This document shows, in pieces, positions 46,301 through 57,155 of a stretch of DNA of 64,000 bases (position 1 is the stretch's first letter; every line of letters starts with the position of its first letter). This stretch comes from Casuarius casuarius (taxonomy: Eukaryota > Chordata > Aves > Casuariiformes > Casuariidae). The DNA lies in contig PTFA01000050.1 in the NCBI GenBank assembly GCA_003342895.1, positions 2,488,367 through 2,552,366 on the forward strand, read 5' to 3'. A model generated the notes under the pieces. It was not told where the DNA came from. It saw only the letters and a list, made by a program, of their open reading frames with translations, and searched no databases. The position numbers were made by a program, and so were the translations under genes.

Positions 46301-47320
46301 ATATTCTCTGCTACACAATTATGACTGCCAGAACCTAACTCTAGGGAAGTCAGCACTAAAATCCCTTTTGAAAACAGACACCATCCAGCATCTGATGGGC
46401 TTGCCATCATCTCCAAACCATAGCACATGTTCACACATTATCAGCCTTTGCTTAGGATGAAGCTAGTCTGAAATTACAGTAACACTTAATGGTAGGCCAT
46501 TTACTGTCTTCTCCATAGAGGGCATACAAACTTGAGGTTTCACTTTGAATTTAATACAGAAAAAACATTATTTTATATAAACAATTTACACTTTACATTT
46601 GCATCTGTACTAGGCCCAGGCAAGCTGTCCTTCCTTGCCAGAGTAGTCAGAGTTTGCCCAGCAAAAGAAAGTATCTGATCCCAGCAGGAAGAAGTATTTT
46701 CTAAAATACTTTCTGAAAAAGCAAGGCTTATACAACACGGCACAGTCATGAATTCTACAGCCATATGGGTAAGTTTTAAAATTTATATCCCTGCTAACTA
46801 GAGACAGGCTCAAACCAAAACCACAAATACGGAGAAAGTCTGAATTCAGATCAGAACTTTGGAGCTCACACCCCAACTCTGCTCTTAACCATGGCTTTTC
46901 AAAACTCCTCTAGTATTTGCTCCATACACAGGAAATGAGTTTAATGCAGCTTTTGGGATTAGTTTTGTTTAGCTGTTCAAACCTTTGATTCAAAGTCTGT
47001 AGATAGCATTTTAGTTGTTACAAAGAAATAGACATTTTCTAATGGGATGCCTCCCTTGATCAGATGGTCATTCACTGTAATCCTTTTTAACTGTATAGGT
47101 TACTATACTGCACGTACCATTGACTGTAAAAGTCCTTTATATACGTTTTTTGGCCTTCCCCTGTTCACAGCATCAAAATGGTGAAGATAAGTACACTGCC
47201 AAAGCATGGGAATTGGCAAGCTGGATAAAAAGCATTCCATTCTTACAGAGGAATTCTTCATTTCTAGATAATATAAAGCAGCTCCTGAAGATGAATTTAC
47301 TGCTTTTCTGCTAGGTATAT
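43310..47320. other. AT-rich non-coding stretch
   Basis: No gene supported. Contains the 44100-44145 microsatellite palindrome. The rest is AT-rich with chance frames only. Confidence 0.5.
44100..44145. repeat. (TG)n(TA)n(CA)n(TA)n microsatellite with 22-bp perfect palindrome
   Basis: The centre 44108-44129 is self-complementary: TGTGTGT, an alternating TA core, then ACACACA. Alternating purine-pyrimidine sequence of this kind favours cruciform or Z-form DNA and replication slippage. Confidence 0.85.
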
Positions 47321-47436
47321 TGGGTGATATTACAACCCTAAACACCACTCTAAGCAAGGCAGCAACTGAGAGTTGCCCAACCCCTGGAGCTGCCTGTGAG
47401 ATGGCCAAATCATTGAGTCATACTTTTCCTTTCCAG

Positions 47437-47552
47437 CTTTCCCAGCGCCTCCAGGAAGACGGCAAGCAGGGCCACCGCACTGTCCTCTCCCCGAAATGGT
47501 TATGCTCTTGCGGGAGGAACTGCTCCACCAGCTTCCCCCATCACAAACAGAA
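47437..47552 (+). CDS. Candidate internal exon, unidentified
   Basis: The polypyrimidine acceptor CTTTTCCTTTCCAG ends at 47436. The next 116 bases are clearly more GC-rich than either flank, and the segment ends at CAAACAGAA|GTGAGG, a moderate donor lacking the usual G at -1. All three plus-strand frames are open across it. One reads FPSASRKTASRATALSSPRN and another ends in PEMVMLLREELLHQLPPS; neither is a family I know. The combination of acceptor, size near the vertebrate exon average, GC rise and open frames is suggestive, but the donor is imperfect and no partner exon is identified. Confidence 0.25.
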
Positions 47553-49559
47553 GTGAGGAAGTAGCAGATCTGAGGAGAAATTGCTTAAGCTCCCAAAATA
47601 TATATGCTATGTGCATGTGGTTAGCCATCAGTATGGCACGTATGGTACAGTTAGTCAGTATGTACTGCACATAATTCCCTTAAAGGTCATAGCATGGCAT
47701 GCTCTGCATGGTGTGCTGCTGGGGGCAAGACAGCAGAGGATGCCCAGCACCCCGCACCCAAGTGCCCCGCCTTGCTACTCAGACACCCAAACGGCTTTGT
47801 TTCTCCACTAATGCTGAGTTTCTGAACAACATAGCATTTAAGGCCCATTAGGGCAAAGGAAACAGCCCTTAAAATGAAAGTATCTAATAGCTTAAGTGCC
47901 CAGACCTGAAATAACCGGAACTGGGAGGGAAAGAAAGAAGCATAGGACAACCACTGAGAAAGTGCAATGCATTGGCATTAGGCGGACACAAAACTCTCTA
48001 GACAACAACAAGTGCCCAAATCTAACACGCAAACTAATGTACAATGATTCCAGCCAGACTGATCAAACTCTCCAAAACCCACAGAGCCATTACATTAAAC
48101 CCATCCTTTTAATTCAATATTCAGAGCAGTTATCTTTAAACACATAACAACAGGTTTAAAGATAGCATTAACTCCTCTTTAGCCAGGCAGAATTTGTCTG
48201 TTATCTCTTCATATATTGGGGGGGGCGGAAGATAGCGGCTGGGACGCGCCTGGCTCCCAAAGCACCTGGATCAGCTGTACAGGTGTGCTCGCCGCCATTA
48301 CACTGCAACGGGACAATAACGTTGTCCTCAGCACCACACAGTGAACTGTGCTCGCTGTCGTTTAAAAGAACGAGTGCCATTTTCAGCAGAGAACTGAGTG
48401 ACAACAACTAGAAGCTTGGAGTATCCATCACTGACCATCACCCCCCATTTCTAAACATGAAAAGTGGCTGATACATCACTGCCACACACCAGAAGGGGGA
48501 GGGAAGAGGTGTCAGTTAACCTGTAAACCTGCTCCACTCTGTGCTCCAAACAGTACAAAGGCCCGGCGGAACAGGAGGCAGAGTTCAGCCTCATTATAAG
48601 GCTCTCCACTACAGAGCCAGTAGAAACAAAAGGCTACTGCTTTGACTCACCACTCCACTTCAGTTCATTGTAAACATTTTGACATGCATTTCACTCACGT
48701 GCAAACTCCACTGCTCCAAAGAATAACCTTCAAGAGAGGGTAATTTCATTACTCAAGTGAACAGCAGAAAAGGTCATCTCCCTGCAAAGCGTCAAGTCTA
48801 GCTGGTGCATCTGCAATGACGATCTTCATTCGATGATGAATTTTTAACAAACGTTTTTCTTCCCCCTTCAGTTGTGTCTGTGTAGTCCATCTCAAATAGT
48901 AACAGTGGAAGAGTGCCTTTCCCCTCATCCTACACTATCTACCTGTTATGATTTATACACATGCTAGCCATACACTCTATCCCTAAATTTTTACTACTCT
49001 TGCATTGAATTCATAAGCCTTACCAAAAGTGAGCTAGAGTAGGTAGGAAGCCTACAAGCATCATCACTTGAATGCATGTGTCCTAGGACAGGGGCCTCCA
49101 ACAAGGAGCTGAAATTCAGCTCATGTATTATAGGCCACTTCCACCACCTCCTAACCTCGTCCAAATTCTCCTTCAGATGAGCAGGAAGTAAAAGATTCCC
49201 TTCTCCATACGTTAAAACTATTTGACTAATACAAACTTTTCAGAAAGAGATGTCTTGGACCAATGGATTGTGAAGTTAGGAAAAGAAAGACACATTATAG
49301 AAGAAAAAAATTACTGTAGAGCAGAAGAGCCATCAATTTAAGAGGTTCTTTTTTGCAAGGGGGTGTATATATACACTCTAAGAGGAATTCAAATTTTTTT
49401 TTCCTTCCTTCAGTTTCTTATGTTCTTACTTTCCTCAGGAGAGTATATAATGAATACTTTGCTTATTCATTGCTTAGCAATGAATCAAGTGTACAGTTGG
49501 CACTGCAGCTCTTCATGAATTTTAAATAATTCTTTGACTACCCCAACAACGTAGGTAGG

Positions 49560-49625
49560 TAACAGGATAAAAAACTATTCCCACTTCACAAATGGGGGAG
49601 TGGGAAAAAGTGGATAAAACGAGTA
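49560..49625 (+). repeat. Possible MIR fragment
   Basis: AACTATTCCCACTTCACAAA at 49573-49592 followed by TGGGGGAGTGGGAAAAAG resembles TATTATCCCCATTTCACAGATGGGGAAACTGAGGCA of MIR elements. Confidence 0.4.
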
Positions 49626-50976
49626 GCTTCAAAGAGAAAACAAATGACTTTCAGTGAGTGGTAGGTGCTTAGCTATCTTGGGTCCCTGTGAAGATTCAAG
49701 TTTGAGTGATTTGAGGAAGCATATACAATTCATGTCAGGTCTTGACCAGAATACAAGTCTCCTGTAAAAATCTTAACCACTAAGTAGGGACCCAAGTGGC
49801 TACACTGGTCAGCCCCGATGACCAAGAACATATCCTGTTATCAGGTTCACTGTGCAAATCCCTGTGTCTCTGTGTCTGAACCTCTGAAAACTTTAATTTA
49901 GTGAGAATCTTTCTGCCATATATAATTGTATATACAATATGGTCCAACACCACTTGTTAATGGATAAATGAACAAAATGCAGCACTAGAACACACAGTTT
50001 CCTACAGACAACAGAACTGCTATTAACTATCACCACAAGAGGAAAAAATACAAACAAAAAGTGATTTTATGACTAAACCAGAAAGGATTAAGGACACTCT
50101 CCATTACGAATGCCCAGACATCCCTCCCTGCACTGCCTGTGCTTCTGATGTGCCCAGATTCTCACCCCTTCCTGCAACGACGACGGGTCAAAGGTTTTGT
50201 TACATCTTGTGCATATGAATCCTAGACTCATTTGTTCCCGTTACCAAAGGAACCCTAGCTCTGCCCTTTGCCTCCTTCAAGAAGCAGAAGGTTGTGCCTG
50301 TCTACACGAACCGACCCGAGCTGCAGGCTCGCTCGCAGCCAGCTTCCCCTGCCCGGGCACCCAGCTCTCCCTCCTCCTCGTCCTTCAGGGAGCGTTTCAC
50401 TCAGTCTCAGAGGAATGCTCTCTGCTCGTCCCCGTTTGATATTTTTATTGTGAGACAGGATCATAGGAGACTGAAGGCCCAGAAAACCCCATGCTGTGTG
50501 CCTTGCATAAAATGTACATCCTCTTACACTAGAAAAAGGCTTACATGACATTTTTTATAAATATATATCTATGAAATTCTGAAAGTAGGAAAAAACAGTA
50601 TAACATCATAAGGTGGCAAGGAATACAAAGAAAAAAAAAATCAGTGAATAGCATACTTAAGAAAAATGCATAACAAACTCCTTCATGAATTCTCTTTATA
50701 CTTTCAACAACAAATGTGCACCATTCTGCTGACACAATTGCTGACGCTATTGAAAGAGTCATCCAAGGAGGCTGACTTTAAAATAAAATTTTATAAGGAG
50801 AGGAAACTGGGATTTGTAATGGAACATTTCCTTCTACTTAATCACAGCATCCTTAGTGAGATGGTATAAAGTCCACTTGGTCTTTTTAATTGATTTAGTG
50901 ATAAAGAGAACATTTTGGGGCTGACTGCCACAAAGATACCCAGTTAAAAGGTAAAAATCTTAAGGTAGTAGTTACT

Positions 50977-50994
50977 AAAAAAAAAAAAAAAAAA
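50977..50994. repeat. Poly(A) tract, 18 A
   Basis: Eighteen uninterrupted A. No retroposon body was recognised 5' of it. Confidence 0.95.
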
Positions 50995-51549
50995 GCCACA
51001 GAAATGATTTAATGCCAACTAACATAAGAGATTCCTGTAGTAACTCTGTATTTCTAATAAATATTGCTATTAATTTTTAATACTACCGTCAGATTCCATT
51101 GACTCAAATCACCAAGGAATTCTTAAGTATTTGCAATCATCAGTCAAACAAGGAACCGTTTCAGCTCTCTGCCCGTAGAATCATGAGGTATAAACTTTCA
51201 ACTTCCATACAGAAGATATTTTTAAAATGAAGAGCGCATTTCCCAGAATAATGATGCTGTAATACCAAACAGCAGCTCAGTTATTTTGTGTTAAGAAACC
51301 AAAGCCCTTCTTACAGTTTCAAAGCAGCAGCTGTGACTTTGAAACCAGGAATTCATCCTGGCCACCTGCTTTAAAACTAGCCAAAATAAACGTGGCGGGA
51401 TGGCTCCTGTCGATAACCACGCAACGGCAGGAGAGCCCAGGTTGTTTGCTGTTACGGCTTTAGAGCCCAGAGATCACCAGTTTCTCCAGGATCTTGGCTG
51501 GTCTCTGGGACTTTGGGATCAAGCTGCATCTGAAAGCGGGATTAATAAT

Positions 51550-52035
51550 TAAGCGCGAGGCTGCGGTGCCCTCGTGCCCGGGGAGCGGAGCTGTGCCGCT
51601 TGCCGAGCGCCGCTCGCAGTCTGACGCCTCGCACCGAGGGCAGGGCAGACGCTCCTTTTCAGTCACTTGCCGTACAGAAAGGATCGTGGTCTGGTTTGTA
51701 AGGTGGTGTTTTCTTTGATGAAAGGTATTTTTCTTATAGAGTCCAGAACACCCATAGTAGTAATAACAGTAAATTAAAAATCAATGACTTTAAAACCCGA
51801 GACTACTCATTGTCACTAGTCCTCTTGGTCTAGTTTTAACGAACGCACCAACATTGCAAAAACCAGCGTCCGGCAGCACAACTTACGGAGCGGCACATCA
51901 GACCTTCCCAGAGTCACAGGCACTGCTAGCGCCGCACCGGCCACCTCCGGAGACGCTGCGGAGCCCAGTCCTGCTCTCATGGAGCCAACGGACTCCAGCA
52001 GGAAAAGGATCTGGCTCCGAGTTCATAGAGACTGA
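51550..52035. promoter_or_regulatory. GC-rich patches with CpG
   Basis: Two moderate CpG-rich patches, 51550-51640 and 51885-52030, lead into the stronger island at 52.85 kb. No exon was supported. Confidence 0.4.
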
Positions 52036-52334
52036 GTCACTTCTAATCCTCAGCTCTAAAAAGCAAGCAAATTTTTACATTAACTTGGAAGCAATGCCCC
52101 TCAGAAACCATGCTACAAAGTACTACAGAGAAAAAATCCTTAATATTTAAAAACAAACAAACAGGTTCCTAAAAGTCTATCTTAATATAGCATTGCTAAA
52201 GGAAAAAAAAGGAAAAAAAATCAGGTCAGTGCTAAGTGTTCCTGGTTCTCTCCGTTTTCTCCTCCTTTGGGCTTTGCTTTCCCTTCGCACTCCCCGTGCA
52301 TGGGGGCAAATTCCAGACAAAGCCGCCTCCTGTA

Positions 52335-52435
52335 ACACCGGCGCTGCCGAGCCGGACGCGCGCGCTGCGCCTCTGCGCTAGCAGAGGACCCACACCGTCA
52401 CCTCCAGCCTCAGGGAGAAGCCTCTGCACGGTGCG
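52335..52435. promoter_or_regulatory. Small CpG-rich block
   Basis: About 100 CG-dense bases just left of a T-rich run and the A19 tract. Part of the 51.5-53.9 kb GC-rich cluster. Confidence 0.4.
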
Positions 52436-52526
52436 ACTAAAAGGCTGCTGCAAGTTTCTTTCTTGGTTTTTTTTTTTCCCCCTTTCCCTACAAATTACTC
52501 TTCCTTTTGATGTGTATTCTTGCTTT

Positions 52527-52545
52527 AAAAAAAAAAAAAAAAAAA
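52527..52545. repeat. Poly(A) tract, 19 A
   Basis: Nineteen A followed by a short TACACACACC run. Confidence 0.95.
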
Positions 52546-52663
52546 TACACACACCAGGTTAAGATGAAAACTGCCCACACGCCAAGTTTGTGTTTACAAG
52601 CTTAAGAGCAAGTTTCATTTGAACACAGGTCAATGCCGCTTTAAGAAAAAATTGCATACCAGG

Positions 52664-52690
52664 AAAAAAAAAAAAAAAAAAAGAGAGAGA
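52664..52690. repeat. Poly(A) tract, 19 A, followed by (GA)n
   Basis: Nineteen A (52664-52682) followed by GAGAGAGA. It is the second long A tract within 140 bases. Confidence 0.95.
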
Positions 52691-52839
52691 AGAAATCACA
52701 CATGGTGGAACACATCACGAGCAGAGAGGGATTGTGGACTCAGTCTGCGAGGCACCGAGCCAGCCTGAGAAGCCCTTTGAAGTTAGAAAAACATCCTCTG
52801 GTCAGAGCCCATTTGTGAAGCCGTGGGACAGGCGCTTTA

Positions 52840-53290
52840 AACAACATCGGCTCCGCGATCACCTGCGGCGTGCGATGCGCCGGCGCCGGGGCAGCTCCAG
52901 CGGCAGAACCCCTTCTGCTCCGCGGATCCGCGGAGGGAGGCCGCCCGCCCGCCCCCGCCTCTCCCCCACCACGGCACACGGGCAAGCCAACCGCGCGGCC
53001 GAGCCGGCACCGCTGCGCTCTGGGCAGGGCACGCCTCGCCGCTCCAACGGGTAGGTACCGCTTGGGGAAGCCCTGCTGGAAACGGGACTTGGTCAAGAGA
53101 GTAAAGGAACCGCGCTTCGCCCGGGCAAAGGATGCCGAGGGGCAGCGCTGCCCGGCAGCAGGGCCGCCGCGGACCAGCCTGGCGTTAAACCCGCGGGAGA
53201 GGGGGCACCCGGAGACCACACAGAACACAGCTGCTGCGTCCTCGCCTCCGCGAGAAGACGGACTGGGAGCTGGGGATGACTAAGCCCAGG
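52840..53290 (+). promoter_or_regulatory. CpG island with plus-strand donor at its edge
   Basis: Very CG-dense sequence, including the perfect 18-bp palindrome CTCCGCGGATCCGCGGAG at 52918-52935. On the plus strand the island ends exactly at CCCAG|GTAACG (exon end 53289), a good 5' splice site; an earlier AACGG|GTAGGT lies near 53050. This suits a first exon transcribed rightwards. The plus open frame ending in a TAA at 53281-53283 stops just before the donor, so the exon may be untranslated. A second CG-rich patch follows at 53330-53420. Confidence 0.6.
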
Positions 53291-53839
53291 TAACGCGCTT
53301 TCTTCTCTGCCTGCAGACAGACGAGACCAAGCGTCAGCAGATGGCGGGTTTGGTGAGCTGGGTCCCTGCAGGCATCGCTGCCGCCAGCGAGGAGCACGCG
53401 GCCCCCGGCATCGGCATCCAAAGCCAAACTCTAACCCTGCGCTCAGCCGGTTCTTAGGAGATAACCATTACCATTAGCCTTGTGGCCTAAAGCCCGCTTT
53501 TAAACATGCACTGGCATGTCTCTCTTAAAAGAGACATAACCAAAGGTAGAGTTCGTTATCCATTCCTGATAGTTCTTGACATTGAAATCGATACACCCTA
53601 ACACCACACGTGGAAGGACCAGAGGGAGGAAGCCTCCCTCCCCCACGGCTGGGGATTAGGAGACCCTCAGACTGTACCGGACGGCAGGACGGGGGTCTCC
53701 GTCCTTGCTTAGCCCTACGGGGATGAATTTGCATTTTTCTTGTCCAGCCTCTCCGTTCTGCTCTATTTGACAAGCACTGCCTTCCTATTTCCCCAGCACT
53801 GGTGAAATTCTCCTCGCCTTTCGTGGTTTATTCCCTTAC

Positions 53840-53930
53840 TTGCTGACCGCGGCTGCCGGTGCTGCCATCGGAACCACGCGAGGCGGCTCGGATCACCGCG
53901 CAGAGCTGCAACGCCACCTCCCAGGCTTCC
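53840..53930. promoter_or_regulatory. Small CpG-rich patch
   Basis: About 90 CG-rich bases forming the right end of the 51.5-53.9 kb GC-rich cluster. Confidence 0.35.
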
Positions 53931-54505
53931 TGCTGCTCCCAGCAGACATTCATTACCTATTGTCCGCTCTCCATCAACTGGCAAATCTAGGGGGCTTATC
54001 GCTGCGCTGCCTTCATGCCTGTCATTCCCCGATGGTGAAAATCGGGGGTGGCCACAAATTAGGGATAAGTTTAAACAGCACATCATGTGTTCCTTGACGA
54101 AGCAGCGACACCATCCGCACACTGAAGCCTAGCTGTTCCCTCCTGGTTAACAGCAAATGTTCAAGGAACCTGGGCAACTTAGACTTGCCTTACTTTTGAC
54201 TTTTGTCACACAGATCTCACAAGCAGCAATTTCATTCAGGTTTTTAAAGTTACATCTAAACAATACAAAATCAAACTAATAGCTAAAATAGCACATCTGG
54301 AAGAGAGTGGCCTGTTAAGGCTGATGACCAAATTTCAATGAAATCTCCTATGTAGCATCAATGAATACAATACGGTCCCCTCAACTGGTGTCTTCTTTCT
54401 TTTCTGTCATCTGCCACCATGTTTTAACCCAGGAGCGACTGCTCTTCAATGAAAAGCCCACTACAATAGCTTAGACAGTGACAGATCTCATTTACTTCTC
54501 CATGC

Positions 54506-54520
54506 AAAAAAAAAAAAAAA
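54506..54520. repeat. Poly(A) tract, 15 A
   Basis: Fifteen A followed by GGAAAGAAAAAGAAAC. Confidence 0.95.
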
Positions 54521-54851
54521 GGAAAGAAAAAGAAACTCTTCAAACAATGAAAACCACGTGGTACCTTAACAAGCACTGTGCAGTGCTGTGGGAATAGCCT
54601 TCCTCAAAACATGCTTTCTTAACCTACCTGCAAAATTGCATTGCTAACTACAGATGAGAATTTAGGTGGCAATAAAATTGTGAAAACTTCTATGAGCCTG
54701 TCATAAAAAAAAGTGATCAGACAAATTGCCTCTGCAGAGGAAAATACATTACTATTATACTATCAATGTAGCCTCCAGATAAAGAGACTATCAGTCTCAC
54801 CACTTGAGCCCTCCCTCCTCTTCCTCTGAGGCAGCAAATAACCTGATACAA

Positions 54852-54905
54852 AACCACTGAAAGCAATGAGAGGTTTCCCTTCTATTGCAGCAGGGCTTTG
54901 GAATC
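54852..54905 (+). repeat. Fragment of dispersed palindromic amniote repeat
   Basis: CCACTGAAAGCAATGAGAGG at 54854-54873, then TTTCCCTTCTATTGCAGCAGGGCTTTGGAAT, follows CCACTGAAGTCAATGGGAG / TTTTGCCATTGACTTCAA..GCAGGATTTGG. Confidence 0.45.
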
Positions 54906-57098
54906 ATAACCTAAATGTCCAGAAGAATATTGCAGAAATTTTCAAGATGATATCAACTTAAATGCCCAACTGCACTGAGTTAGTTAAAAATGCACTTCTT
55001 AAAGTAGTTTGTTTATGTAGTAGTTTATTCTGAAAAACTTTTTACACATGCATGCACATCAGGAACAAGACCTTGCACATTAGCTTTACCTAAACACAAA
55101 TGCTTTAACTGAGATAACCTGTGAGGTTTACCCTCAAAATAAAATTAAATATTCAGCATGGCTAAATGAGGCACAGTTTTTCCATGGGAAAATATCAAAG
55201 CATTATTTATTTTTCTGTAAGTACTTGTTTTGAAAAGCCCTTCCTCCCCACCTGGGCTTCGGCTAAAAGCCACAATCTACATTTAAACAGTGTGTACGCT
55301 TTAGAAAACTATCAACCATCTTTTTTTAAAGCAGAAGCATATGAAATTATTTGATCCACTTTTCATATAGAAAGTCTAAGGCTGACCATAAAGAAACAGG
55401 CAGGCTCCCAGTATAAACTTACCAGGATTACATCAAAGGCTTTCCTCTAGGATCAGACGATTGATTTCTTCAATGCCTTTTAGAATTTCTTCCAGGACAT
55501 TTTGGGTTATTGCCTTAGACCTCTCTCAGCTGGAATGACAGATATTCTGTTTGCTAGACTATGATGTTCTCTCTTTATAGGGGAACGAGTGTCTGCAGTT
55601 CATACACACGTACGCTATGTGAACAGAGAGCGACTTGGAAAGTTCACAAGCAAAATTATTATTTATTGTTTCAAAAAGAGAGTGGTTTATTACAGAAACA
55701 CTGATACAGGCTCAACCACAGCATCTTATGCGATACAGAGACTGCTTGTTATTCTGCGAGCTCAGGACTGGGGCAGTCTGTGCTCAGAGAAAATTCCTGC
55801 TCCCCCAAGCAGGCATTTGTTCTTTATATGGCACTTAAAGCGTAGGACTTAGTTTTACAGCTACTACTTTCTTTACCTAACTCTTTTGAAATTAACCTTT
55901 AAGGTTAATCGAAGGTTTTTAAGACAGGACACCAGGAAGTGCCTTAGTCCTTATCTACCACTAGGAAATCTTTGGGGAATCAGACAGCAAACTCTCTCCG
56001 AGGGCAGCGCAACACACTATCCGCCGTCCTCCTTCCTCCCCCGGTACAAACCTGTCACCTCCGTACCACTCATCATTCGCATCAGAGTAGGGATCAAAAG
56101 ATCCGAGGCTGCTCCCAAATCCCATTCCTCCTGCAAGACAGTACTTTGTTCTGTCACTTCCCTACTGAGTCTATCCCCTTATTTTATGCCTCACAGCATG
56201 TGTGGCTGCACCCCAAGATCAAACACCCATGCTTGATTTTCCTTCACAGATCTGGAATCACAGCGTTACACTTTAATAGAAACCTCAATATACTTAATCC
56301 CTTTAAAGCTGCCACAGTAATGCCCCCAAATGCATTAAATTCCACCCTAATCACAAAACACAAAGTATTTCTCCGGATGGACAGTGCACAGACTGTTCCG
56401 ACCACATACCGATCCATCTATGAGCTAAAGTTACATAGGCTGCATACAGTTGTCAGTTTGGAGCCCAAGGTTACAGGGCTGAAAAATCCAGGCACTTTAG
56501 AAGTTCTCTGCTGTAAATTTTGTTCAGAACATAACTGATCTCCTCCCACATTTCAAAGAAGGGTCTCTCGTTCTCAAGGGATTCTCACTGCAAGTGATAT
56601 AGAGGCCCGTGCTACTGCGCCTGCATTTCAGTCCAAATTCCATTACAGCCAAAAAATGAGGTTGGTAGTCTAGCAGATAACAGAACTGCAGTGCCGGGGC
56701 AGAGGAGCGGCACACAAGCACACGCTGTCACATTCGCAGTGATCTGGAAATGACGGCTCTCCTCATTCCAACCCCTTGCTTCCAACATATCTGCAATATT
56801 TTTGATATCTTTCTATTAATGAAGACCATCAAGTCTCATGCTTCAAGGCTTTAGCCAGTCATGTGCATGAATCAGGAAGGGACAACCTTTCCCCAAATGA
56901 AAGGAACGGCACTTTTGGAGACATCCTTTCACACCCGCTGTATGAATTTTGGAGTTCCACTGCATATTCAGACTGACCACAACTTGGAGAAAATGATCAA
57001 ACCATCAGGGCTTTGAGAAAGGGCAGAAAAACTGCTTGCCTGATGAGTCTTGTTCACAACAATTTCAGATTTAAGAAGCAACTTTTTCTCATGTATGT

Positions 57099-57155
57099 TT
57101 GGCAGGGCCCTTGGCTCGAGTCAGGGAGGAGGGGGCGTTCCCTTACCCCTGCCAA
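57099..57155. repeat. Hairpin with perfect 9-bp arms
   Basis: TTGGCAGGG at 57099-57107 is the exact reverse complement of CCCTGCCAA at 57147-57155, with a 39-base G-rich loop. An alternative inner stem CCCTT/AGGG is possible. The length is near that of small pre-miRNA hairpins, but the stem is too short for one. Confidence 0.6.

Larger units (their letters stand above)
47560..51540. other. Mostly AT-rich non-coding stretch
   Basis: No gene supported. Small GC-richer patches occur at 48215-48320 (beginning with a G7 run) and 50290-50420. A possible MIR fragment sits at 49560-49625, and palindromes at 49363-49376 (GTGTATATATACAC) and 49925-49938 (ATTGTATATACAAT). An A18 run is at 50977-50994. 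Confidence 0.5.
53935..57095. other. AT-rich non-coding stretch
   Basis: No gene supported. An A15 run is at 54506-54520. The 188-codon plus frame 55972-56538 starts at TTG and is within chance expectation. A palindromic-repeat fragment lies at 54852-54905. Confidence 0.5.

Noticed and set aside
48327..48347. REST/NRSF-like site beginning CTCAGCACCAC
   Set aside because: Only the left half matches; the right half (expected GGACAGCGCC) is absent.
55972..56538. 188-codon plus-strand open frame
   Set aside because: It begins at TTG, not ATG, lacks a Kozak start or recognisable domain, and lies in ordinary sequence. Chance expectation accounts for it.
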